Source: PRO6 sp035565775
GTDB lineage: Bacteria > Pseudomonadota > Alphaproteobacteria > Rhizobiales > Xanthobacteraceae
Direction: 5' to 3'
NCBI GenBank assembly: GCA_035565775.1
Contig: DATMRW010000023.1
Location: forward strand, 124,001-188,000
Length of the DNA stretch: 64,000 nucleotides
Below are positions 41,126-50,190 of the stretch, piece by piece. Positions within the stretch are counted from its first letter, which is position 1; each line of letters starts with the position of its first letter. The translations under genes and the position numbers were made by a program. The notes under the pieces are model-generated. The model searched no databases. It saw nothing but the letters and a program-made list of their open reading frames with translations, and had not been told where the DNA came from.

Positions 41126-43240
41126 ATGGAAACGTTGAAGTCGCAGAAGCGGGTGGCTGTATCGGCCATGTTCGATTCCCGGATCGTCTGGCCCGCCGTC
41201 CGGTCGGCTTTCGTCAAGCTCGACCCCCGCAGCATGATCAACAATCCGGTGATGTTCGTTGTCGAGGTTGTCGCGGCGCTTTCGACGATCATTTTCTTTC
41301 GCCTGCTGTTGACCGGCGGGCCCGCTCTTCTCTTCACGTTGCAGATCGTGCTCTGGCTCTGGTTCACGGTGCTGTTCGCCAATTTTGCCGAAGCGGTTGC
41401 GGAAGGGCGCGGCAAGGCGCAGGCCGAGACGCTGAAGAAGACCCGCACCGAAAGTCAGGCCAAGCTGCTGAAGGGATTCGGCAGGGAGTACGAGCTGGTC
41501 TCGAGCCTCAGCCTCAAGGTCGGGGACATCGTGCTTGTTGAGGCCGGCGACAATATTCCCTCCGACGGCGAAGTGATCGAGGGCGTCGCCTCGGTCAACG
41601 AGGCGGCGATCACCGGCGAATCCGCCCCGGTGATCCGCGAGTCGGGCGGCGACCGCTCCGCGGTCACGGGTGGCACGCAGGTGCTGTCGGACTGGATCCG
41701 CGTGCGGATCACGGCTGGGCAAGGCGCGACCTTCATCGACCGGATGATCCATCTGGTCGAGGGCGCGGAGCGCCAGAAAACGCCGAACGAAATCGCGCTC
41801 AACATTTTGCTTGCCGGGCTGACCATCATATTCATCTTCGCCACGGTCACGATTCCGAGCTATGCGGCCTATGCCGGCGGCTCGGTCCCCGTCGTCGTGC
41901 TGGTCGCGCTGTTCGTCACCTTGATCCCCACGACGATCGGCGCGTTGCTGTCGGCCATCGGCATCGCGGGCATGGACCGGCTGGTGCGTTTCAACGTGCT
42001 GGCGATGTCGGGGCGGGCGGTGGAGGCCGCGGGCGACGTCGACACGCTGCTGCTGGACAAGACCGGCACCATTACGCTCGGCAACCGTCAGGCGACAAAA
42101 TTTCTCCCGGTGCGCGGCGTCACCGAGCAGGAGCTGGCGGACGCCGCCCAACTGGCCTCGCTCGCCGACGAGACTCCCGAGGGACGCTCGATCGTGGTTC
42201 TCGCCAAGGAGAAACACGGCCTGCGCGGCCGGGACCTGGCCGAGCTTGGGGCGACCTTCGTGCCGTTCACCGCGCAGACGCGCATGAGCGGCGTCGATAC
42301 CGGCACGTCCTCGGTGCGCAAGGGTGCGGTCGATGCCATCCTGAAACATCTGCGGCAGGGCAGCGGGGCGCCTGCCGTGGCGGCAGGCAATGTTCACGCG
42401 CTGCAGCGCCCGATCAGTTCAGAGGCGGAGCGTGAGATACGGATCCTCTCGGACGATGTGGCGAAGGCCGGCGGCACGCCGCTTGCCGTCGCGCAGGACG
42501 ACCGGCTGCTCGGCATCATTCAGCTCAACGACATCGTGAAGGGCGGCATTCGCGAGCGCTTCGCCGAGCTGCGCCGCATGGGCATTCGCACCGTGATGAT
42601 TACGGGCGACAACCCGATGACGGCTGCGGCGATCGCGGCCGAGGCAGGCGTCGATGATTTTCTCGCCCAGGCGACCCCGGAGGACAAGCTCAAGTTGATC
42701 CGCGACGAGCAGGCCAAGGGCAAGCTGGTGGCGATGTGCGGCGACGGCACCAACGATGCCCCGGCGCTCGCGCAGGCTGACGTCGGGGTGGCGATGAACA
42801 CCGGCACGCAGGCGGCGCGCGAGGCGGGCAACATGGTCGATCTCGATTCCAACCCGACCAAGCTGATCGAGGTGGTGGAGATCGGTAAGCAGCTCCTGAT
42901 GACGCGCGGCGCGCTGACGACGTTCTCGATCGCGAACGACGTGGCCAAGTATTTCGCCATCGTCCCGGCGATCTTCCTGACGTTCTATCCGGAGCTCGGC
43001 GTGCTCAACATCATGCAGCTCGCAACGCCGCAAAGCGCCATTCTTTCGGCGATCATCTTCAATGCGCTGATCATCGTTGCGCTGATTCCGCTGGCGCTCA
43101 AGGGCGTCTCCTATCGGGCGATCGGGGCCGGCGCTCTGCTGCGGCGTAACCTTCTGATCTACGGGCTCGGCGGCATCATCATTCCGTTCATCGGAATCAA
43201 GGCCATCGACCTTGTGGTGAGCGCGCTGAACCTGGCCTGA
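41126..43240 (+). CDS. kdpB: K+-transporting ATPase subunit B (P-type ATPase)
   Basis: A 704-residue P-type ATPase that powers K+ uptake. Seen: phosphorylation site DKTGT in LLLDKTGTITLGNRQ, TGES in AAITGESAPV, ITGDNPMTA and the hinge GDGTNDAPAL. ATG 41126 is preferred because CCGGAG sits at good spacing; GTG 41117 overlaps that site. Confidence 0.97.
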   Translation: METLKSQKRVAVSAMFDSRIVWPAVRSAFVKLDPRSMINNPVMFVVEVVAALSTIIFFRLLLTGGPALLFTLQIVLWLWFTVLFANFAEAVAEGRGKAQAETLKKTRTESQAKLLKGFGREYELVSSLSLKVGDIVLVEAGDNIPSDGEVIEGVASVNEAAITGESAPVIRESGGDRSAVTGGTQVLSDWIRVRITAGQGATFIDRMIHLVEGAERQKTPNEIALNILLAGLTIIFIFATVTIPSYAAYAGGSVPVVVLVALFVTLIPTTIGALLSAIGIAGMDRLVRFNVLAMSGRAVEAAGDVDTLLLDKTGTITLGNRQATKFLPVRGVTEQELADAAQLASLADETPEGRSIVVLAKEKHGLRGRDLAELGATFVPFTAQTRMSGVDTGTSSVRKGAVDAILKHLRQGSGAPAVAAGNVHALQRPISSEAEREIRILSDDVAKAGGTPLAVAQDDRLLGIIQLNDIVKGGIRERFAELRRMGIRTVMITGDNPMTAAAIAAEAGVDDFLAQATPEDKLKLIRDEQAKGKLVAMCGDGTNDAPALAQADVGVAMNTGTQAAREAGNMVDLDSNPTKLIEVVEIGKQLLMTRGALTTFSIANDVAKYFAIVPAIFLTFYPELGVLNIMQLATPQSAILSAIIFNALIIVALIPLALKGVSYRAIGAGALLRRNLLIYGLGGIIIPFIGIKAIDLVVSALNLA

Positions 43241-43251
43241 GGAGATCGATC

Positions 43252-43857
43252 ATGCTGAACCAAATCCGGCCGGCCATCATCCTCGTTCTGGCGCTGACCC
43301 TGATCACCGGGCTGGTCTATCCGCTCGCCATTACCGGGATCGCCGGCATCCTGTTTCCCGACCAGGCGCGTGGCAGCCTGATCATGCGGGACGGCAAGGT
43401 CGTCGGCTCGTCGCTGATCGGGCAGGAGTTCAAGGGCGACGGCTATTTCCACGGCCGCCCGTCGGCGACGACGGCGCCGGATCCGGCAGACGCCACCAAG
43501 ACCGTGCCGGCGCCATATAATGCGGTAAATTCCGGCGGTTCCAACCTTGGGCCGACCAGCAAGGAGCTGACTAAGCGCGTGAAGCAGGAGGTCGACAGGC
43601 TCAAGGCGGAAAATCCCGCGGAAGCGGTGCCGGTCGATCTCGTGACAACCTCCGGCAGCGGCCTCGATCCGCACATTTCGCCGGCGGCGGCGTTGTTCCA
43701 GGTGCCGCGCGTTGCGAAAGCGCGCAAGATGCAGGAAACTGATCTTCGCAAGCTGGTCGGCGAGCATACCGAGGGGCGCTTGGCCGGCCTGCTTGGCGAG
43801 CCGCGCGTCAATGTGCTGGCTCTCAATCTGGACCTCGATCGGGTCGCTCCCAAGTGA
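43252..43857 (+). CDS. kdpC: K+-transporting ATPase subunit C
   Basis: A 201-residue subunit with one N-terminal membrane segment (AIILVLALTLITGLVYPLAI) and a periplasmic domain including FHGRPSATT and SGSGLDPHISPAAA. It assists K+ affinity and assembly. It starts 11 bases after kdpB. Confidence 0.96.
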   Translation: MLNQIRPAIILVLALTLITGLVYPLAITGIAGILFPDQARGSLIMRDGKVVGSSLIGQEFKGDGYFHGRPSATTAPDPADATKTVPAPYNAVNSGGSNLGPTSKELTKRVKQEVDRLKAENPAEAVPVDLVTTSGSGLDPHISPAAALFQVPRVAKARKMQETDLRKLVGEHTEGRLAGLLGEPRVNVLALNLDLDRVAPK

Positions 43858-43897
43858 GGGCAGCACCGGCGGGCCGGTATGCGGGATAGACTGCCTG

Positions 43898-46624
43898 ATG
43901 GCAATCGACGCACTGAACACGGAACGGCGTCCGTCCCCTGAAGCTCTGCTCCAGGCCGCACGGCAGGCGGAGGGCGGCTCCGGCCGGCTGATGATTTTTC
44001 TCGGTGCGGCTCCCGGCGTCGGAAAGACCTATGCGATGCTTGAGAACGCCCGCGCCAAGGCGGCATCGGGGATCGATGTCGTCGTCGGCGCGGTGGAGAC
44101 CCATGGGCGGATCGAGACGCAGCTGCTGCTCGACGGCCTCGAAATCATCCCGCGCAAGCATATCGACTACAAGGGCCAGACCCTCGAGGAAATGGATCTC
44201 GACGCGATCATCGCGCGCCATCCTCAGCTCGCTCTGGTCGACGAGCTGGCACATACCAATGCGCCGGGCTGCCGCCATCCCAAGCGCTATCTCGATGTCG
44301 AGGAGCTGTTGAACCACGGCATCGATGTTTACACCACAGTCAACATTCAGCACATCGAAAGCCTGAACGATGTGATCGCGCAGATCACTCACGTCCGCGT
44401 GCGCGAGACAGTTCCGGATTCGATTGTTGATCGCGCCGATGCGATCGAACTGGTCGATCTCACGCCTGACGATCTGATCCAGCGCCTCAAGGAGGGCAAG
44501 GTCTATGCCCCCATGCAGGCGGAACGCGCGCTGACCCATTATTTTTCGCCCGGCAACCTGACCGCCTTGCGAGAGCTTGCGCTGCGCCGGACGGCCGAGC
44601 GGGTGGACGAGCAATTGCTCAGCCACATGCAGGCCAATGCCATCCCCGGCCCGTGGCCCGCCGGCGAGCGGATCTTGGTTTGCGTCACGGAAGATCCGCG
44701 CGCGCCCGGCCTCGTCCGGTACACCAAGCGGCTGGCAGATCGCCTGCACGCGCCGTTCACCGCGATCTGCATCGAGACCAGCCGGCACCTGCAGCTCTCC
44801 GACGTCGAGCGGGATCGCCTGGCCAATACCATGCGCCTTGCCGAGTCGCTTGGCGGGGAGGCGCTCACCGTGCCCGCGACCGGGCGCCGGGTCGCGGATG
44901 ATCTGTTGAGCTTCGCGCGGGAAAACAACGTCACACAGATCGTGGTCGGCAAAGCGACCCGTTCCTGGTGGTTCGAGCTGATCCGCGGCTCCGTGGTCCA
45001 CGACCTGGTGCGCCATTCCGGCAATATCAGCGTGCATGTCATGGCCGGGGAGGCCCTCAGCGACGAGGCCGCCGGGCTGGATCAGACGGGGCGAGCGGCC
45101 GACCGGGGCAAGCAGTTCAATCCGCTTCCATATCTTTGGTCGTTGCTGCTCGTCGCGGGGGCCCTGGGCATCAGCGAAATCCTTCAGCCGATGTTCGGCG
45201 TCGAAAACGTCGATCTGGTGTTTCTGGCCGCGGTGATTGGCGCGGCGCTGCGCTTCGGCCTCTTTCCGTCACTGCTGGCGAGCGTCGTCGCCTCGCTCTG
45301 CTACAACTATTTCTTCCTGCCGCCCCATTTCACCTTCACGATCTCCGACCCCACGAACATTACGGCATTCGCCTTCTTCATGCTGATTGCCGTGCTTGTT
45401 TCAAACGTCGCGGCGAGAGTGCGGCAGCAGGCGATCGCTGCAACCGGGCGGGTGCGCACGACCGAATATCTCTACTCCTTCAGCCGCAAGCTTGCGGGCA
45501 CCGCGACGCTGGACGATGTGTTGTGGGCAACGGCTTACCAGACCGCGTTGATGTTGCGGGTGCGGGTGGTGCTGCTGCTGCCCGAGGATGGCGCGATTGC
45601 AGTCAAGGCAGGCTATCCTCCCGAGGATCAGCTCGGAAAGGCCGACCTTGCCGCGGCGAACTGGACATGGTCCAACGACAGGCCGGCCGGCCGCGGTTCG
45701 GACACGCTGCCGGGGGCGAAGCGGTTGTTCTTGCCGATGCGGACCGGGCGCGGCCCCATCGGGGTGATCGGCATCGACGATGATCGCGTCGGCCCGCTGC
45801 TCACGCCGGACCAGCGGCGGCTGCTCGACGCGTTGTCCGATCAGGCCGCGGTTGCGATCGAGCGGGTGCTTCTCGTCGAGGATATGAGCCGGATCAAGCG
45901 GGCCGTCGAGTCAGATCGTTTGCGCTCGGCGCTGCTGACATCGATTTCGCACGATCTCAAGACGCCGCTCGCGTCCGTGCTCGGCGCAGCGAACACGCTT
46001 CGCGACCTATCCCGCGGATTGAGCGACAGCGAAAAAGCCGAGCTGCTATCGACCGTGATCGACGAGTCCGAGCGGCTGAATCGGTTCATCGCCAACCTGC
46101 TCGACATGACGCGGCTCGAATCCGGCGCAGTCGCGCCTATCATCGCGCTTCACGATCTCAGGGAAATTGTCGGCAGCGCCTTGCGCCGGGCCGCCAAGAT
46201 TTTGGCCAACCACCGCACCGAGCTGGTATTCGCGCCGGATCTGCCGATGCTGGAGCTCGATGCGGTGCTGTTCGAGCAGGTCGTTTTCAATCTGCTCGAC
46301 AATGCCGCAAAATACTCGCCGATCGGCACTCTTATTACGATTCATGGATGGCGACAGGGAGACGCCGTGTATCTTGAGATTCTTGATGAGGGGCCGGGGA
46401 TTCCCAAAGAGGATCTTGAAAACGTGTTCGACAAGTTCTACCGCGCGCAGAAGGGCGATCACGTCCGGGCCGGCACGGGACTCGGTCTTTCGATCGCGCG
46501 CGGGTTTGTCGAGGCCATGCACGGGACGATCAACGCCGGCAATCGAACTGACCGCAGCGGCGCCGCCATGACCATTCGCCTGCCTGTCCCGGTCCGTGCC
46601 AAGGTCCTGGATACTGCCTCATGA
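43898..46624 (+). CDS. kdpD: Osmosensitive K+ channel sensor histidine kinase KdpD
   Basis: A 908-residue sensor kinase: N-terminal KdpD domain with Walker-like GAAPGVGKT (36-44) and LVDELAHTN, a USP-like domain (about 245-370), a four-helix membrane region (about 410-500), GAF-like domain, then kinase with phospho-His in SISHDLKTPL and ATP site motifs. It phosphorylates KdpE at low K+ or osmotic stress. ATG 43898 was chosen because its N-terminus fits; the same frame is open into kdpC. Confidence 0.95.
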   Translation: MAIDALNTERRPSPEALLQAARQAEGGSGRLMIFLGAAPGVGKTYAMLENARAKAASGIDVVVGAVETHGRIETQLLLDGLEIIPRKHIDYKGQTLEEMDLDAIIARHPQLALVDELAHTNAPGCRHPKRYLDVEELLNHGIDVYTTVNIQHIESLNDVIAQITHVRVRETVPDSIVDRADAIELVDLTPDDLIQRLKEGKVYAPMQAERALTHYFSPGNLTALRELALRRTAERVDEQLLSHMQANAIPGPWPAGERILVCVTEDPRAPGLVRYTKRLADRLHAPFTAICIETSRHLQLSDVERDRLANTMRLAESLGGEALTVPATGRRVADDLLSFARENNVTQIVVGKATRSWWFELIRGSVVHDLVRHSGNISVHVMAGEALSDEAAGLDQTGRAADRGKQFNPLPYLWSLLLVAGALGISEILQPMFGVENVDLVFLAAVIGAALRFGLFPSLLASVVASLCYNYFFLPPHFTFTISDPTNITAFAFFMLIAVLVSNVAARVRQQAIAATGRVRTTEYLYSFSRKLAGTATLDDVLWATAYQTALMLRVRVVLLLPEDGAIAVKAGYPPEDQLGKADLAAANWTWSNDRPAGRGSDTLPGAKRLFLPMRTGRGPIGVIGIDDDRVGPLLTPDQRRLLDALSDQAAVAIERVLLVEDMSRIKRAVESDRLRSALLTSISHDLKTPLASVLGAANTLRDLSRGLSDSEKAELLSTVIDESERLNRFIANLLDMTRLESGAVAPIIALHDLREIVGSALRRAAKILANHRTELVFAPDLPMLELDAVLFEQVVFNLLDNAAKYSPIGTLITIHGWRQGDAVYLEILDEGPGIPKEDLENVFDKFYRAQKGDHVRAGTGLGLSIARGFVEAMHGTINAGNRTDRSGAAMTIRLPVPVRAKVLDTAS

Positions 46625-47361
46625 ATGCCGCTCGGCTGAAAATACTTGTCATCGACGATGAGCCGCCGATCCGCAAGCTGCTCCGCATGGGCATGAAGAC
46701 GCAAGGCTACGACACGCTCGACGCGCCGAACGGAAAGCGCGCGCTCGAGCTGCTCGCAGAGAAGCCGGACCTGATCGTGCTGGATCTCGGACTTCCCGAC
46801 ATTCAGGGACACGATCTGCTGCGGATGATCCGCCAACGGAACGACCGGGTGCCGATCGTCATTCTCTCGAGCCGCGATGATGAGCGGGGGATTGTCGCAG
46901 CGCTGGATCTCGGCGCTGACGATTACCTGTCGAAGCCCTTTGGGATGGAAGAACTGCTGGCGCGCATCCGCACCGCACTCCGCCACCGGATGCAGGTGCA
47001 GGGCGAGCGGCCTATCTTTCGTTCCGGCGAGCTCTCGGTTGATCTTGTCCGTCGGATCGTCAAGGTCGGCGAGCGCGCTGTCAAACTGTCGCCGAAGGAA
47101 TACGACCTTTTGCGTCTTCTTGTGCAGCACGCGGGGAAGGTGCTGACCCACAGATTCCTGCTCAACGAATTGTGGGACGAGATGACCGACGCCCAGTATC
47201 TGCGCGTCTATGTTCGCCAGCTCCGGCAGAAGATCGAGGTCGATCCCGAGCGCCCGCAGTTCGTCCTGACCGAAACCGGGGTTGGATACAGACTCAGCGC
47301 TGGCGACGACGTTGCGGATCCGCCGACGAAGGAAGTGCGGGGCGATGGTACCCCGGCTTAG
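46621..47361 (+). CDS. kdpE: KDP operon response regulator KdpE
   Basis: A 246-residue OmpR/PhoB-type regulator. Phospho-acceptor D55 in LIVLDLGLPD, acidic pair at residues 12-13, conserved Lys in LSKPFGMEELLAR, and C-terminal winged helix ending TETGVGYRL. It overlaps kdpD by four bases (ATGA). It activates kdpFABC transcription. The ~20-residue C-terminal tail is extra. Confidence 0.95.
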   Translation: MNAARLKILVIDDEPPIRKLLRMGMKTQGYDTLDAPNGKRALELLAEKPDLIVLDLGLPDIQGHDLLRMIRQRNDRVPIVILSSRDDERGIVAALDLGADDYLSKPFGMEELLARIRTALRHRMQVQGERPIFRSGELSVDLVRRIVKVGERAVKLSPKEYDLLRLLVQHAGKVLTHRFLLNELWDEMTDAQYLRVYVRQLRQKIEVDPERPQFVLTETGVGYRLSAGDDVADPPTKEVRGDGTPA

Positions 47362-47366
47362 CCGCG

Positions 47367-49193
47367 TCATTTCCGCATCGCGGTCTGTTTTGGCTGCGCA
47401 TCGTTATCGCTACGGTTCGCCAGGAACGGGATGACCGGATAGGGCCCGGCGGGGTCGCGCGCGACACAGACACGGTTGCGCCCGCTGCTTTTCGCGCGGT
47501 ACAGCGCCTTGTCGGCGGTCTTGATCAGCGCCCGCCAGCTTGCCGATGAAATCTCGCCCTCCGCGACGCCGAAGCTCGCCGTGACGGCGAGGCGCGCGCC
47601 TTTGGAGAGCGTGAACTCACGCTCCTGCAGGGCGATCCGAATTGCCTGGGCGACAATGGTTGCATTGTTCAGATCGCTGCCCTCGAGCAGGATGACGAAT
47701 TCCTCACCGCCGAAGCGCGCGATGATGTCGTTCTCGCGCAGAATGCCGCGCAGCCGTGCCGAGGTTTCGACCAGCACCTCGTCCCCGGCGAGGTGGCCAA
47801 AGTTGTCGTTGATCGATTTGAAGCGGTCGATATCCATCATGATGAGGCAGCCGTTCGCCATGCGGCCGCCGGTGCTCGCCGTGCCCTGAACATAGAGATC
47901 GAGGGCGCGCCGGTTCATGAAGCCGGTAAGGCTGTCGGTTTCCGCAAACTGCTTGAGCTGCGCGGACATCTCCGCGCGTTCTTTAAGTTTCCGGCGCAAA
48001 ATGCCAATCGCGTCGAACAGGCTCTGGATCTCCACTGCCGAGGAGCTTTGCGCCGCGTGATCGGTCAGCTTGTCCTCGGCCAGATTGATCACCTGCTCGC
48101 GGGCATTGAGCAGCGGCTGCAGAATGTGGGTGTGGGCGAGACGCAGCACCATGCAGAGGCCGGCAATGAGGACGACGGCGGTGATGGTGATGAGGATCAG
48201 CATCGACAGCGCGCGGTCGCGGGTCGCTTCGAAGCGCTCGATGGTGATGGCCAGATAGGTGTTGCGCAGCGTCTCCAGCGGCTTGAGCGTCGGCACGAAG
48301 CGGTTGGTGAGCTCTTCAGCGGTCATGCTGTAATTGCTCTGGCCCCGGCCTTCCTCCATCACCTGCTCGATCAGCGGCAGGCTCTCGCCGAAGAAGCGCG
48401 TCCGCGCGTCATCCCATGCCGCGGACAGGTCGCTGTCGCTGCGGAACATGGCCTCGTGACCCGAGACCAGCCGCCATAATTCGAGGAGGCGGTCGCGCGT
48501 CCGCGTCACGGCCACGATGTTCGCCGTAGGCAACGGCTTGCGGACCGCCACGGGAGCCATGATCTGCGAGGCGATGCGGCCGCCGAATTCGCGAAGATCG
48601 CCGAGCATGCGCGCCTGCATGGCCGGGCCCGCCGCCGCGTTCTCGCTGCGGATCAATTCGCCGAGCTGCCAGGCGGCGAGCGGTTCGAGGCGATCGACGA
48701 TCTCGAACATGCTTTCGATCGCCGTTTGAACCTGCTGCATTGTCCGTTTCGCCAGCGGCAGGGTCGCAACCGCATCGACCTTGGTGCGCCCGACGATGAT
48801 CTGCGTGGCGACATTGTCGAGCAGTTCCACCGGCACGTCGTCGGCCTGCCGCTTCAGAATGATGCGGGACAATTTTTCAAACGACGTGTCGCTGCGTGCG
48901 CGGAATTCGGCGAGCCTTGCGGACAGGTGCTCCGTCGGCTCTGCGCCCATCACACTGTTTGCCGGGCCGCGCTCCGCCGACAGGCGGTTGGCGGCTTCAA
49001 ACACGAGCGAGAGAGTCCGGAGATCGTGGAGGTCGTGCTGCGCCTTGGTGTAATCGCCATAGAAGCGAAACAGCAGCGCAGCCGCAAAAAACATCGTGAA
49101 GAGAAACACGAGGCCGACGCCGATCCAGATCTTGTTGCGCAGGCTGCGGGTCGGGCCGATCGCAAGGGCAGGGTAGAGACGTCGTTTGGCCAT
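47367..49193 (-). CDS. Membrane-bound GGDEF diguanylate cyclase
   Basis: A 608-residue protein with an N-terminal membrane segment (IWIGVGLVFLFTMFFAAALLF), a periplasmic helical sensor (about 45-330, NIT- or 4HB-like, unassigned), a second membrane segment (about 335-360, ALSMLILITITAVVLIAGL), a HAMP-like linker, and GGDEF domain (about 425-590). The catalytic motif RFGGEEFVILLE is intact, and the inhibitory RxxD site (REND, five residues before GGEEF) is present, suggesting feedback-inhibited cyclic di-GMP synthesis. It is convergent with kdpE with five bases between the two stop codons. Confidence 0.92.
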   Translation of the reverse strand: MAKRRLYPALAIGPTRSLRNKIWIGVGLVFLFTMFFAAALLFRFYGDYTKAQHDLHDLRTLSLVFEAANRLSAERGPANSVMGAEPTEHLSARLAEFRARSDTSFEKLSRIILKRQADDVPVELLDNVATQIIVGRTKVDAVATLPLAKRTMQQVQTAIESMFEIVDRLEPLAAWQLGELIRSENAAAGPAMQARMLGDLREFGGRIASQIMAPVAVRKPLPTANIVAVTRTRDRLLELWRLVSGHEAMFRSDSDLSAAWDDARTRFFGESLPLIEQVMEEGRGQSNYSMTAEELTNRFVPTLKPLETLRNTYLAITIERFEATRDRALSMLILITITAVVLIAGLCMVLRLAHTHILQPLLNAREQVINLAEDKLTDHAAQSSSAVEIQSLFDAIGILRRKLKERAEMSAQLKQFAETDSLTGFMNRRALDLYVQGTASTGGRMANGCLIMMDIDRFKSINDNFGHLAGDEVLVETSARLRGILRENDIIARFGGEEFVILLEGSDLNNATIVAQAIRIALQEREFTLSKGARLAVTASFGVAEGEISSASWRALIKTADKALYRAKSSGRNRVCVARDPAGPYPVIPFLANRSDNDAQPKQTAMRK

Positions 49194-50190
49194 AGATAAA
49201 CCGGCGCGTTTCGGCCGGATAAGCCGAACGATGCTGTCGATCCAGGGGTTGGCGTTTTTTTTGGCCAGGTCTTTGTTCCGCTAGAGGTGCCGCCCGCGGC
49301 CGGACATTGTCACGGGGCCTTTAATGCAGCGTAAAGTTACGAGGTTAAAGGCCCTCAACCCGCCTCCCGCATCATGGTATGCCCATCAAAGACCGCACGC
49401 ATTTCCTGCGTCTCGCGACTTGCGCGGGTTTCCAGCCGGCCACATATTTTGTGGCGTACGTTTGAATGTCGGCGGCATCCAAGGACGGCTCTCCTTCGGG
49501 TGATTTGGGTCGAGCGGCGCATCGCTTGACATCGGATTGGTCGGAGCGTAACGGCTTTGGTTCAAGCTTCCGGCATCGGCCGGGAGATTGTTTCAACCCT
49601 CTAGAAAAGCACATGGGCAGTAGTCGCTATTGTGATGCCACCCCGGTTTCCGGCTTCGGCATCACGCAACATCGTATCAATCGCGCCGGCAGGAACGGCG
49701 TGAAGCATGGTGGCCGCAACTAGCTGACGCCCTGCTCACCGTCCTGCCGCGCAAGCGGATCAGGAGGTGGGCAATGTTTGCACCCGCAATCAACCGTTTT
49801 CGTCTTTTCGCGCGCCTTCCGGCGCAGAGTGTCGCTGTGCGGCCGCGCAGCGCGGCGCAGGCAAGGCGATTTTCGCCCGGCAAGTCAGGTATTGTGGCGG
49901 GAGCCCTCCGGCGCCCGTCATTGGTTTGTCATTGGACTGTCGCACAGGATCGGCATTTGACATGTCATTGGGAGGTTGAGTCGTCGTCGGGCGTGGCGTC
50001 AGCGCCCGATATCGATCAGTTGTGGCAGCGGGCCAAAGCCTGGTTGCTTCGGCCCGCGGACTTCGTTCTGATGGGAGCTTAATTCCCGTCATCATCGAAA
50101 GTTTGTCGCAGGGGCGCGTTCGAGGAGCCGCGCCCCTGGTTTCCGGTGAAGACGATCAAGAGCAAAAAGTGTGTTGGAATAAGCACTGGA
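49194..50190. other. About 1 kb without a supported gene
   Basis: Frames on both strands are short, overlapping and have no convincing ribosome site or known protein. There is a perfect 10-bp hairpin at 50109-50138 and smaller ones (GCCACA/TGTGGC around 49439-49455; TTCGGC/GCCGAA near 49210). The region may contain an RNA gene or decayed DNA. I see no tRNA fold or transposase fragment. Confidence 0.5.
50109..50138 (+). other. Perfect 10-bp hairpin upstream of the porin
   Basis: CAGGGGCGCG (50109-50118) and CGCGCCCCTG (50129-50138) pair perfectly around a 10-base loop that contains GAGGAG. It lies 52 bases before the porin ATG. It could be a terminator of an upstream RNA or a leader structure; no T run follows. 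Confidence 0.6.

Noticed and set aside
40463..42397. 644-codon open frame antisense to kdpA and kdpB
   Set aside because: Spans two well-supported genes and encodes a biased His/Arg/Asp-rich product; a codon-bias shadow.
49372..49614. Minus-strand frame of 80 codons in the 1-kb gap
   Set aside because: No ribosome site and no recognisable fold.
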